From contig CM039211.1 of assembly GCA_008360975.2 (NCBI GenBank), forward strand, positions 266,038-330,037: a stretch of 64,000 nucleotides of DNA, given 5' to 3'. The stretch comes from Lichenostomus cassidix. Lineage: Eukaryota; Chordata; Aves; Passeriformes; Meliphagidae. Positions 32,720 to 43,170 of the stretch are shown here, piece after piece (position 1 is the first letter of the stretch; the number at the start of each line of letters is the position of its first letter). The position numbers were made by a program, and so were the translations under genes. Under the pieces are notes generated by a model. The model was not told the origin of the DNA, searched no databases, and saw only the letters and a program-made list of their open reading frames with translations.

Positions 32720-33240
32720 AGGAGAGTGGTGTACTTGTATTTGCGTATATGTATATATATATATATATAGCAATATAGTTATATTGATGTAGTCAGAGGT
32801 ATCTGGGTATTTAGAATAGTAGATTGCTATCTGTAGATTTGGAAATAGCAGTATTTTATATATTTTTTTTATGTATTGTATCCTATATATAATTACACTT
32901 ATGCCTGTATTTTTATTTTGTTATTCTTTAAGTGTATACAGCTATATGTAACTATGTATAGAGTTGTATAGTTTTATGATTGAATGTATTTAGTTCTAGG
33001 TGTAGGGTTATTTAGACAGGTATATTTGGTTTTTGTAGACTCTGTGGAGGTAACTATTTGTATTAAATTGGTTTTGTAAAAATGATATTTGTATATAAAT
33101 TAATTAGCATTGTGTTTGTAGGAATTTGTAAGAAATTTAATTTTGTAACTCAAGACTTACCTAATTTTGTGTATTTGTGCATCAGAAGTGCAAGTGTAAC
33201 AATCTTCAATGAATTTCATTTTTAAACTGAAATAAGCATT
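32720..33240. repeat. AT-rich segment with TA run
   Basis: Contains (TA)n near 32750-32770. It is mirrored at 36080-36590 and distantly related to the AT-rich segment at the other end of the locus. Confidence 0.7.
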
Positions 33241-33254
33241 TTGTTTTTCAAAAC

Positions 33255-33520
33255 AATGAGCAGATGTAAACACGATGATGCTGCAGGATTTTGGCACTGA
33301 GCGAAGGGAACTGGGGGAAATTCTCCAGCCATGCCCAGCAGCTCCCCAGTCTCAGTCAGGCTGGGCAGTGAAACCGCAGATTTGGGATGGCAGCAGAGCC
33401 ACACGCTGGGGAATAACTCGCTGCAAAGGCCTGCTGAGCAAACGGGACTCCACTGAGCGGAGAGCTCCAAGCAGGAGCCACCCGGGGAGGAGAAATCCCC
33501 AGCCCATCCCACCAGGAGTT
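33255..33520 (+). repeat. Dispersed 250-bp block, upstream copy in B
   Basis: Same block as at 26160-26400 but in the opposite orientation, so the RING-HSF locus is bracketed by inverted copies about 7 kb apart. Confidence 0.8.
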
Positions 33521-33628
33521 CTTTAGGAAGCGCTCCAGGTGTCCCTCTCAACGTCATCCTGGAGACCAAAACCAGGCAGGGATCCTGGGACAGCTCCACT
33601 GCCTCTGGCAGCACTTGGGCAAAGGATG
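33521..33628. other. Short unique link to the satellite
   Basis: About 100 bp of ordinary sequence, mirrored at 35682-35790 in contig C. It is the last non-satellite DNA before the central gap. Confidence 0.6.
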
Positions 33629-33940
33629 TGGAGACGGAAGGGAAGGTTTGGGAAGGGAAGGTTTGGGAAGGTTTGGGAAGGTTTGGGAAGGTTTGGGAAG
33701 GGAAGGGAAGGGAAGGGAAGGGAAGGGAAGGGAAGGGAAGGGAAGGGAAGGGAAGGGAAGGGAAGGGAAGGGAAGGGAAGGTTTGGGAAGGGAAGGGTTT
33801 AAGGGAAGGTTTGAGAAGGTTTGGGAAGGGAAGCTTTGGGAAGGGGAAGGTTTGGGAAGGAAGCTTTGGGAAGGGAAGCTTTGGGAAGGGCTTTGGGAAG
33901 GGGGAAGGGGGAAGGGAAGGGAAGGGAAGGGAAGGGAAGG
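33629..33940 (+). repeat. GGGAA satellite array 5
   Basis: GGGAAGGTTT decamers then about 20 pure GGGAA units. It leads into the GAAGTTTC array. Confidence 0.95.
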
Positions 33941-35043
33941 GAAGGAAGTTTCAAGGAAGTTTCAGGGAAGGGAAGTTTCAGGGAAGGGAAGGGAAGTTTC
34001 AGGGAAGTTTCAGGGAAGTTTCAGGGAAGGGAAGTTTCAGGGAAGGGAAGTTTCAGGGAAGGGAAGTTCCAGGGAAGGGAAGTTTCAGGGAAGTTTCAGG
34101 GAAGGGAAGTTTCAGGGAAGGGAAGGGAAGGGAAGTTTCAGGGAAGGGATGTTTTAGGGAAGGGAAGTTTCAGGGAAGTTTCAGGGAAGTTTCAGGGAAG
34201 TTTCAGGGAAGGGAAGTTTCAGGGAAGTTTAAATGAAGGGAAGTTTCAGGGAAGTTTCAGGGAAGGGATGTTTCAGGGAAGTTTCAGGGAAGTTTCAGGG
34301 AAGTTTCAGGGAAGGGAAGTTTCAGGGAAGGGAAGTTTCAGGGAAGGGAAGTTTCAGGGAAGTTTCAGGGAAGTTTCAGGGAAGGGAAGTTTCAGGGAAG
34401 GGAAGTTTCAGGGAAGTTTGAGGGAAGTTTCAGGGAAGTTTGAGGGAAGTTTCCGGGAAGGGAAGTTTCAGGGAAGGGAAGTTTCAGGGAAGTTTCAGGG
34501 AAGTTTCAGGGAAGTTTCAGGGAAGGGAAGTTTCAGGGAAGGGAAGTTTCAGGGAAGGGAAGTTTCAGGGAAGGGAAGGGAAGGGAGGTTTCAGGGAAGG
34601 GAAGGGATGTTTTAGGGAAGGGATGTTTTAGGGAAGGGAAGTTTCAGGGAAGGGAAGTTTCAGGGAAGTTTCAGGGAAGGGAAGTTTCAGGGAAGGGAAG
34701 TTTCAGGGAAGTTTCAGGGAAGTTTCAGGGAAGTTTCAGGGAAGTTTGGGAAGTTTCAGGGAAGGGAAGTTTCAGGGAAGTTTCAGGGAAGTTTCAGGGA
34801 AGGGAAGTTTCAGGGAGGTTTCAGGGAAGTTTAAGGGATGTTTTAGGGAAGTTTCAGGGAAGGGAAGTTTCAGGGAAGTTTCAGGGAAGTTTCAGGGAAG
34901 TTTCAGGGAAGTTTCAGGGAAGGGAAGGGAAGTTTCAGGGAAGTTTCAGGGAAGTTTGGGAAGTTTCAGGGAAGTTTGGGAAGTTTCAGGGAAGTTTCAG
35001 GGAAGTTTCAGGGAAGTTTCAGGGAAGGGAAGGGAAGGGAAGG
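33941..35043 (+). repeat. 11-bp GGGAAGTTTCA satellite containing heat-shock-element cores
   Basis: Several dozen units of GGGAAGTTTCA mixed with GGGAA. Each unit contains GAAGTTTC, which fits GAAnnTTC, the two-unit core bound by heat shock factors; the next GAA lies one base further than the ideal 5-bp register. The array ends at the N gap. The same array, beginning with the same order of variants (a ttcaaggaag unit, then a ttccaggg unit), restarts at 53787. Confidence 0.9.
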
Positions 35044-35543
35044 NNNNNNNNNNNNNNNNNNNNNNNNNNNNNNNNNNNNNNNNNNNNNNNNNNNNNNNNN
35101 NNNNNNNNNNNNNNNNNNNNNNNNNNNNNNNNNNNNNNNNNNNNNNNNNNNNNNNNNNNNNNNNNNNNNNNNNNNNNNNNNNNNNNNNNNNNNNNNNNNN
35201 NNNNNNNNNNNNNNNNNNNNNNNNNNNNNNNNNNNNNNNNNNNNNNNNNNNNNNNNNNNNNNNNNNNNNNNNNNNNNNNNNNNNNNNNNNNNNNNNNNNN
35301 NNNNNNNNNNNNNNNNNNNNNNNNNNNNNNNNNNNNNNNNNNNNNNNNNNNNNNNNNNNNNNNNNNNNNNNNNNNNNNNNNNNNNNNNNNNNNNNNNNNN
35401 NNNNNNNNNNNNNNNNNNNNNNNNNNNNNNNNNNNNNNNNNNNNNNNNNNNNNNNNNNNNNNNNNNNNNNNNNNNNNNNNNNNNNNNNNNNNNNNNNNNN
35501 NNNNNNNNNNNNNNNNNNNNNNNNNNNNNNNNNNNNNNNNNNN
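35044..35543. other. Assembly gap, exactly 500 N, at inversion centre
   Basis: Left flank is purine satellite (GGGAA), right flank is its complement (TTCCC). Contigs B and C are inverted copies about this point. Confidence 0.99.
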
Positions 35544-35681
35544 CTTCCCTTCCCTTCCCTTCCCTTCCCTTCCCTTCCCTTCCCTTCCCTTCCCTTCCCT
35601 TCCCTTCCCTTCCCAAACCTTCCCAAACCTTCCCAAACCTTCCCAAACCTTCCCTTCCCAAACCTTCCCTTCCGTCTCCAC
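35544..35681 (-). repeat. TTCCC satellite, contig C edge
   Basis: Mirror of 33629-33780; contig C starts within it and lacks the GAAGTTTC array. Confidence 0.93.
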
Positions 35682-35814
35682 ATCCTTTGCCCAAGTGCTG
35701 CCAGAGGCAGTGGAGCTGTCCCAGGATCCCTGCCTGGTTTTGGTCTCCAGGATGACGTTGAGAGGGACACCTGGAGCGCTTCCTAAAGAACTCCTGGTGG
35801 GATGGGCTGGGGAT

Positions 35815-36060
35815 TTCTCCTCCCCGGGTGGCTCCTGCTTGGAGCTCTCCGCTCAGTGGAGTCCCGTTTGCTCAGCAGGCCTTTGCAGCGAGTTATTCCC
35901 CAGCGTGTGGCTCTGCTGCCATCCCAAATCTGCGGTTTCACTGCCCAGCCTGACTGAGACTGGGGAGCTGCTGGGCATGGCTGGAGAATTTCCCCCAGTT
36001 CCCTTCGCTCAGTGCCAAAATCCTGCAGCATCATCGTGTTTACATCTGCTCATTGCTTTG
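35815..36060 (-). repeat. Dispersed 250-bp block, upstream copy in C
   Basis: Mirror of 33255-33520 and inverted relative to 42925-43170. Confidence 0.8.
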
Positions 36061-36079
36061 AAAAACAAAATGCTTATTT

Positions 36080-36590
36080 CAGTTTAAAAATGAAATTCAT
36101 TGAAGATTGTTACACTTGCACTTCTGATGCACAAATACACAAAATTAGGTAAGTCTTGAGTTACAAAATTAAATTTCTTACAAATTCCTACAAACACAAT
36201 GCTAATTAATTTATATACAAATATCATTTTTACAAAACCAATTTAATACAAATAGTTACCTCCACAGAGTCTACAAAAACCAAATATACCTGTCTAAATA
36301 ACCCTACACCTAGAACTAAATACATTCAATCATAAAACTATACAACTCTATACATAGTTACATATAGCTGTATACACTTAAAGAATAACAAAATAAAAAT
36401 ACAGGCATAAGTGTAATTATATATAGGATACAATACATAAAAAAAATATATAAAATACTGCTATTTCCAAATCTACAGATAGCAATCTACTATTCTAAAT
36501 ACCCAGATACCTCTGACTACATCAATATAACTATATTGCTGTATATATATATATATACATATACGCAAATACAAGTACACCACTCTCCTT
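36080..36590. repeat. AT-rich segment with TA run, copy C
   Basis: Mirror of 32720-33240, with the TA run at about 36541-36560. No gene is seen. Confidence 0.7.
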
Positions 36591-36785
36591 CTCAGAGAAA
36601 ACCTTGGCTGTGGTCAGGAGCAGCTCTACATGTACACATGACACAGGTGTACAAGGGAGAGCAAAATCAGAATGTCAACGCTGAAAACAAGAATAAAAAT
36701 ATTTTATTCATTCTCCTGACAATGTGCACAGGCAGGAACATTGTCACATCACCTCATGATGAAGGAAGATGTCAGCGAGAAGCAG

Positions 36786-36841
36786 ACTGTGACATCACCG
36801 AGTGCTGGAATGTGACATCTCAGCCCTCACTGCTTATATAT
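36786..36841 (+). promoter_or_regulatory. TATA promoter with TGTGACATC elements, copy C
   Basis: TGTGACATCA at about 36788-36797, TGTGACATCT at 36811-36820, TATATAT at 36835-36841. The first element of the array (near 36745) reads tgtcacatcacc here. Confidence 0.6.
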
Positions 36842-37141
36842 GGGCGTGGGCAGAGCCAGGGCCAGGCTGGCTCCGTTCTGAACTCCTACCGAGCGCGACT
36901 GCGAGGTGTGGAGGATCGAGCCAGGTTTCTGTGGTGCTGAGTGGTGCCTGTTCTTGGCAGGTGCCAGTGCCAGACCCAGAGCAACCAGCAGTGTTTGCCC
37001 AGCCCTGCCTGCCTGGGGCAGCCGGGCACTGCGTGTGCTTGCAGCACTGAAGGGAAACGTCCCCTGCGTTGGACGTGGGGCAGGTGACAGGGCTGTAGGG
37101 AGGTGGGAGGGTGTCCTTCTCCTTCCTCCCCTCTCCTGCAG

Positions 37142-37808
37142 GGTGTGACCCCAGCAAAGGAGAACAGCTCCTGATCCTCAGCCCTCCCCAACGTGCTGCA
37201 GAGGCCAAATATGGCCACAGAGACAGGTGGCAACTGTGCCATCTGCCAGGACACCTTTGCTGACGTGGCTTCTGCTCTGCCTTGTGGCCACCGTTTCTGC
37301 CGGGGCTGCATCCTGCCGTGGACACACATAAATCCCGTGTGCCCACTGTGCAGAGGAGCAATAGAGACTGTCAGGTTTTCTGATGACGCAGGTGACTATC
37401 TGGAGATAGTCATCACAGCCCCTGAGCAGCTGCCAGCGGCCACCAGCCAGGCAGGGAGAGCTCCAGGTGGCCAGGACAGGAACAGTCCCCATCCCCCTGT
37501 GCCGCCCCATCCCTCTTCTCCTCAGGAGACACCAGCCCGAGCTGTCGGCGGTGTCCTGCCTCAGGTCTGGGCACAACTTTTCCGTCAGCAAAGAAATGTG
37601 CTGCAGATGTGGATGTGCACCAGGATGGAGACCATCTACGGGGAGCGGTGGTGGCTGGCAGAGATCTCACAGAGCTGCATCTCTGCACACTCGCTGTGCC
37701 CGCGCTGTGCCTCTCTCTGGCTCGTGTCGCTTGTCCCCGCCAAGTCCTGCCCGCGCCGGGGCCGTTGCGCTGAGGCGTTGCTGCCACAGTCTGCGAGCGG
37801 CGATCGAC
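37142..37808 (+). CDS. RING-finger protein ORF, copy C, out of frame with HSF
   Basis: Acceptor AG at 37140-37141, ATG at 37211. The RING is complete, with the same eight ligands as in copy B. In this copy the 11-bp unit before the HSF start is single, so the RING frame does not enter the HSF frame. It continues open across HSF exon 1 in an alternate frame to a TGA inside the splice donor (38285-38287). The alternate-frame tail is Arg/Ala/Pro-rich and is probably not a real domain. Whether RING and HSF are separate products here, or the exon is used for only one of them, cannot be told from the sequence. Confidence 0.55.
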
Positions 37809-38283
37809 ATGGACGAGTCCCCTCTGCCCCCCGGGCTCAGCCCCCGCACCTTCCCCGCCAAGCTGTGGCACCTGGTGAACAGCCCCCGCGTCCGCTCCGT
37901 GCGCTGGGACAGCCTGGCCCGGGGGCTGCTCATCGACCGCTCGCTCTTCGAGCGGGAGCTGCTCAGCCCGGCCGGCGCCCAGGGGCCTGCCCCGCACACC
38001 TTCCGAGCCACGCGCTTCGCCAGCTTCGTGCGACAGCTGTATCGCTACGGCTTTCGCAAGCTGCAGGGCGATGCCGGCGCCTGGCTCCACTACAGCAACC
38101 CCAGGTTTCGCCGGGACCGCCCCCAGCTCCTGCTGCGCGTCAAGCGGCGGAGGGAGGTCAAGAAGCGGCGGCGCCAAGCGGCTGCCGGGCCGGGCGGCTT
38201 CAGGCGCCCTCCGTGCAGCTTCCACCTGCTGCACAGGGAGCGGCCGCTGCCGGCCGGCCCCGCCGGGCATCTCCCCAGCGCCG
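37809..38283 (+). CDS. HSF5-like gene copy C, exon 1 (DNA-binding domain)
   Basis: ATG at 37809, 158 codons plus one base, donor GTGAGA at 38284. The HSF DNA-binding domain spans residues 15-114: FPAKLW start, Trp33, LFERELL helix, recognition helix about residues 72-80 (SFVRQLYRY), a wing with HYSNPRFRRDRPQLL and a basic RVKRRREVKKRRR end that could act as nuclear localisation signal. HSF-family proteins bind DNA as sequence-specific transcription factors; HSF5 itself is a germ-cell factor in other vertebrates. The Asn usual in RQLN is Tyr. The trimerisation repeats of HSF1-type factors are not seen in the exons found. The exon is about the length expected for the HSF5 N-terminus; the full predicted protein (roughly 330 residues) is shorter than mammalian HSF5. 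Confidence 0.8.
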
Positions 38284-38423
38284 GTGAGAGCACGGGGCTG
38301 GGAGCTGCGGGCTTTGGCCGAGGGTGGCGCGGGCTTTGGCCGTGGGCGCTGCCCGTGCTGGGGCTGCTCAGCGCAGCTGCCCCGGCCGGCCCAGGGGCTG
38401 TCTGTCCTTGGGCAAGGCAGCTG

Positions 38424-38466
38424 TGCCGTGCCGTGCCGTGCCGTGCCGTGCCGTGCCGTGCCGTGC
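38424..38466 (+). repeat. CCGTG minisatellite in intron 1, copy C
   Basis: About eight GTGCC units; the copy in B has fewer. The surrounding 260 bp are a duplicate of the region after exon 5 (42090-42345). Confidence 0.93.
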
Positions 38467-38996
38467 TCCCCGGGCTGCCGGGGGCTGCGGGACAGTCCCG
38501 CCGGGGCTGCGCTCACAGCAGCCTGGCCCGCTCGGCCTGCAGCTGGCCCAGCCCCGCGCCGTGGCTGCCGCTGCTCCTTGCCCGGCCACGGGCACGCTTG
38601 GCGAGCTCTCCGTGAGTGCGTGTGAGTGCCGAGGGCTCGGTCGTGCTCAGGGCCAGTTGCAGGGAGCCTCGTGTCCCATTGGAGCTGAGGGGAAAACCCC
38701 TGGCAGTTGGGGATCTGGCAGTTGGGGTTCTGGCAGCTGCCTCCTGCCAAGGAATTGCACAGGGACAGTTTTCTGAGACAGTTGAACGAACAGGGGAGAG
38801 CTAAATAGACCAGGAATTGGTTGTTTGAAACCCACAGAATATATTTGGTTGCTGTTCTTGCTCACCCTTCTTGGAAGGATCTTAGCTTTTCCCTGGTGGA
38901 AGTACAGTTGCTGCCAAAGGAAACATAGCTGAGGAGCAATACTGACCCAGTCTTCCCTTTGCTTCCTTTCTTCCTTCCTCTTCTCCTGCTGCACAG

Positions 38997-39196
38997 CTGC
39001 CTCATGGCAGCATCTCAGTGCTGCCTTGCCTGAGAGTTCCGAGCTGCCTCCAGGCCCTTCCAGGACAAGTCCAGCAGCAACAGCCTCCAGCTCCCCATGG
39101 CATGGATGTGAGGAAGAGGAATTACCGATATGGCATCCTGACGTGGTTCTGCGGAAACTGAGGGAGATCAGGAGATCCGTGTCTGAAAGGAATCAG
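38997..39196 (+). CDS. HSF5-like gene copy C, exon 2
   Basis: Acceptor AG at 38995-38996, donor gtaact at 39197. Phase 1 in (joins GCT with exon 1), phase 0 out. It encodes the same Pro/Ser/Ala stretch and RKLREIRRSVSE segment as copy B. Confidence 0.65.
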
Positions 39197-40198
39197 GTAA
39201 CTCCACTGGATGTCAACGAAAGGAGGTGGACTGATAGCTTTGAATGTTGTTGTATGGCTGACAAAGAGAGGTTTGTTGAATTGAATTTATTTAATTAACA
39301 TTTAGTTATTTAATTATTCTGCGTGAAGCAAAATTTCTAAAAGAAGAGAGAATGAAAAAGTCACCCCCCTTCAGTGAACATGTAGGGTGTGAGCCTGTGT
39401 TTGCCAAGTTTGGGTGCTCATTTACCTGGGAAGAATCCCTAGTGCAAGGGCATCGTTCATGGTGATGATTTTTAGGTTCTAAGAGACTTTGTTTGATGTA
39501 AAATAACAGACGAGTGTTTGGAGAATTGCCCCTGGAGGCAAAGTCTCCCGAGCAGGGAGGGGCATGCGAGAGGAGCCTGTGTTACAGCACCAGCTGTGGG
39601 CTGTGCCTCCTTTTGGCTGGAAGGCCAAGGCAGAGCCAGGGCTGGGCTGCAGCTGCTGCTGCTGTGTGAGCCCTGCCGTGCGTGTAGGCGCTGCCAGAGC
39701 CGTGTGAGGGGATGTGCTGCAGCTGCAGCTTTCTTGTGCTCTCAGCAGCCTCCAGTCAAGTGTGTATCTGGGAAATCCTCAGCTGGGCAAACTGGCCAGT
39801 CTTGCTCTCTGGGTTCCGGAGCTCAGGCACCTTCCTCTTGGGCATCTCTGTGCAAAGAGATGTGTGTTCCCATCCAGTGCTGGCAAAGCTGCAGCCTGGA
39901 TGAGGCTGTTGTGCTCAGGGCTGTGGAGGGAGGAGCACATCCCTGTGCCAGGAGCTGGCAGGACTCTTTCCTTAGTGCCCACGTCATGTGTTCAGTGTGG
40001 CCCCCACGTTCAACCTTGTCAGCTTTGGCAGCTTTTGGATGTGTTTGAGAAGTCAATCTTCTCCACTGTTGAAGGCATTTGGGAGCCAGACTTCCTGTGT
40101 GGGAAGAAGGGATGAAGTGTGTGAGCCATGGAGTTGTTGAACCAGGTGCTTTGTGTAATTGGCAAGAACGGTTTATTTCTTTGTCTTTTTCCTTCAAG

Positions 40199-40319
40199 GA
40201 GAGCACTGGTGTCACCCCAGAGCCTTCAGGAGGGGAGCCTGAGAACAAGGATCCAGCAGAGAGAGCTTTGCCTGGCACCGTGAGCCATGGGAACAGTTCT
40301 CTGGAGCCCGAGGAGCTTG
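40199..40319 (+). CDS. HSF5-like gene copy C, exon 3
   Basis: Acceptor ttccttcaag, donor gtaagg at 40320, phase 0 to phase 1. It differs from B at EPSGG (for ESSGG). Acidic and Pro/Ser-rich, as in an activation or linker region. Confidence 0.6.
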
Positions 40320-40963
40320 GTAAGGAGAGAGCCCAGCTTGGTTTTGAGAGGTCTGAGGTGGCTGCTGTGAGCCTGCCTCTGGCAGGAAGGGAGATCAGAG
40401 GAGTTGAGTTCTTGTCTGCAGGCTTGGTGCTTCCTGGTGCCTTGAGCTCAAACAGGGCACTGGCACAGCCTCCCCGCTGGAGCCCTGCCCTGCACGCTTC
40501 TCTGGCGGCACTGACCCTGAGTCCTGGGGTGTGGCAAGAGAGCAGAGAATAAAGCTGACCTTCTGGTACTTGTGTCACCAAGCTGGCTGTCCCAATTTGG
40601 TTCATAACTCAGCTGACAGCACCTTTCAGCTTCAGCCATTTCAGTGAGGACTGAAGGCTCTCTGTCAGCACAGAGAAAGAACAAGGCTGAGCTTCTCTGT
40701 GTGAGCTGGGACTGTGTGTGTTTCAAGCTCTCCTTGGTGCCTTTTGCACTGCGAGTGCTGAGACTCTTTTGGGATACTTCAATACTTTACACAGATTGGG
40801 AAACTTGGAAGGATCCCTGTTCTTTAAAGTGCAGGCTTCAAATGCCCAAGTTAGAGTCTGCCTTTCAGGCCATATTTAACCATACCTGATAGAAGTACAA
40901 TTGCTGCTAAAGGGAAATGTGCACAAGAGCCAATATTGACTTAGTGTTCCCTTTGCTTCCCAG

Positions 40964-41047
40964 ACACTCGTGTCCTATCCACCTCTCCAGAAGGGCTGCC
41001 CTGTGTGGGAGGAAGAGACAGAGACAGAGCCTATGAACATCAGGAAG
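40964..41047 (+). CDS. HSF5-like gene copy C, candidate exon 3b
   Basis: 84 bp, AG at 40962-40963, GT at 41048, phase 1 to phase 1. The intron just before it is a diverged copy of the introns before exon 2 and downstream of exon 5, so this exon may have arisen by internal duplication. Confidence 0.4.
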
Positions 41048-41423
41048 GTGTAATGTCTCTGTCTGTAATAACAGCAATAGATGTATATAATTTCTATTTA
41101 TATGTTTTCATAGTAGTAATTGTAGATCTGTATAGATAAATTTTGATATGTAGTTGTAGATGTATATAGTTTCTGTTTTATATATGTAGGCATAGAAGTG
41201 CATAGTTTCATTTATACATGTGTAGTTACATTTTGATATATATAGTTATTAATGGGTATAGTTATATTTATAATTCAGGGGTATATGCAGGTTTAGGTAC
41301 ATAGATTGCTATTGGTATAAATATAGGCTGCTTTTTAACCACTTTCTCTGCTTTGCTTCCTCTCTCACCCCTTGCTTTTCCCCCTGTGCCCCCTCTGTCC
41401 CCTCTTCCCGTGCTGGGTCCGAG

Positions 41424-41518
41424 CTGGCAGCCGGGCCGGGCGGAGCAGCAGTTGGAGCCCCAGGTGTCCCTGCAGCGGTGGGAGCAGCTGGTGTCCCCCG
41501 AGGAGCTGCTGAAGGACG
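41424..41518 (+). CDS. HSF5-like gene copy C, exon 4
   Basis: Donor GT at 41519-41520, phase 1 out. As in B, the acceptor with the good pyrimidine tract (AG 41422-41423) is out of phase with exon 3b; an in-phase AG is at 41325-41326. TATAAATA at about 41316 could instead mark an internal promoter. Confidence 0.4.
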
Positions 41519-41945
41519 GTGAGACTGAGGGGCTGAGGGGGCTGAGGAGAGGTGACACTGAAGGGATGGAAATGTTGAGGTCGTGGTGGGGCTGAGGGAT
41601 GTGGGAGAGCAGAGGGGATGGTGGGGATGGAGGGAACCTAGGAGAGCAGGGGGGAGCTGTGGGGCTGAGGTGTGTGGAGGAGCTGATGGGGATGGTGGGT
41701 GCTGAGGGGACAGGGAAGTGGTACAGTCTGAACTGGGTGGGGGTGTAAGGGGACAGGGTGGGTTTAAAGGGACTCAGTGGGGTGAGAGGACTGTGGGGGT
41801 CTGAAGGGCCTGGGAGGCTGCAGGTTTGCTGAGGGGATGGCAGGGCTGAGGGGATGGAGGGAGCCAGCAGGGAGCTCAGAGGGGTCCAGGACTGCTGCTC
41901 TGCCAGGCCTTGGAACCAATTTCAGAGCCTCCACTTTTTCCACAG

Positions 41946-41980
41946 CTGCCCTGAAAGTCCTCGAGAACATCGGAGAGTGA
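41946..41980 (+). CDS. HSF5-like gene copy C, exon 5 (terminal)
   Basis: AG at 41944-41945. In phase with exon 4 it encodes AALKVLENIGE and stops at 41978-41980. An alternate frame stays open to 42065 and ends at a second donor-like GTGAGG, which would give a longer basic tail (TIREKLKGTSKSSEQ). Confidence 0.4.
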
Positions 41981-42198
41981 CAAGAACCATCAGGGAGAAG
42001 CTGAAGGGCACCAGCAAGAGCAGTGAACAGGGAGCTGCTGCTGCTGCCCCCCGAGAGCCTGGGTGAGGCCACAGGGCCGCTGAGGCAGGCTGGGCTGAGG
42101 GTGGCGCGGGCTTTGGCCGTGGGCACTGCCCGTGCTGGGGCTGCTCAGCGCAGCTGCCCGGCTGGCCCAGGGGCTGTCTGTGCTTGGGCAAGGCAGCT

Positions 42199-42252
42199 GT
42201 GCCGTGCCGTGCCGTGCCGTGCCGTGCCGTGCCGTGCCGTGCCGTGCCGTGC
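42199..42252 (+). repeat. CCGTG minisatellite, copy C downstream
   Basis: About eleven perfect units, the purest of the five arrays. Confidence 0.94.
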
Positions 42253-42539
42253 CCCCCGGGCTGCCGGGGGCTGCGGGACAGTCCCGCCGGGGCTGCGCTC
42301 ACAGCAGCCTGGCCCGCTCGGCCTGCAGCGTTTTCTTTCTCACCCTGCTGGGGAGGCTCTGAGATTTTCTCTTCCCTCACACAAGTGGAGGTGCTGCCGA
42401 GGGAAACATCCCGATACTGACTCAGTGTTCCCTTTGCTTCCCAGATGTTCCATCTGCTGTCCCAGTCCAGGAGGGCTGTGCTGCACAGGAAGAAGAGACA
42501 GAGGGAGAACATGTGAAGATGGGGCTTCTGAAATTCCTT

Positions 42540-42900
42540 CACATATATTTATAGATTTATATAATTATGTATAAATACATGGATATTTAGATAGGTAGAT
42601 TGATGTTTGTATATCTATTTCTATTTCTATTTCTATTTATTTATGTCTGGTTTTAATTTTATGTCTGTGCTAAGTTTTAATAATATAATATAATATAATA
42701 TAATATAATATAATATAATATAATATATATCTATTATGTAATAAATTAGTGTTTTTACACTAAAGTTGATATTTGAATATTTTTTGATTGTGTGGTTTTA
42801 GAAATCTGTAATAAATTTAAATCTTTAACTTATCTTGATATTTGTGTATTTATGTATCAAGTGTAACAATCTTCAATAAATTAAATTTTTTATCTGAAAT
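42540..42900. repeat. AT-rich segment with TAATA repeats
   Basis: Equivalent of 1500-1870; TAATA pentamers (42678-42725) replace the ATAAC units of copy A. Confidence 0.75.
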
Positions 42901-42924
42901 AAGCATTAAGTTTTGTTTTTCAAA

Positions 42925-43170
42925 ACAATGAGCAGATGTAAACACGGTGATGTTGCAGGATTCTGGCAGTGAGTGAAGGGGACTGGGGGAAATTCTCCAG
43001 CCATGCCCAGCAGCTCCCCAGTCTCAGTCAGGCTGGCAGTGAAACGGCAGATTTGGGATGGCAGCAGAGCCACACGCTGGGGAATAACTCGCTGCAAAGG
43101 CCTGCTGAGCAAACGGGACTCCACTGAGCGGAGAGCTCCAAGCAGGAGCCACCCGGGGAGGAGAAATCAT
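42925..43170 (+). repeat. Dispersed 250-bp block, downstream copy in C
   Basis: Same orientation as 1880-2120, inverted relative to 35815-36060. Confidence 0.8.

Noticed and set aside
37667..38011. Minus-strand ORF opposite the HSF domain
   Set aside because: GC-rich antisense shadow with no conserved start or domain; the plus-strand HSF frame explains the sequence.
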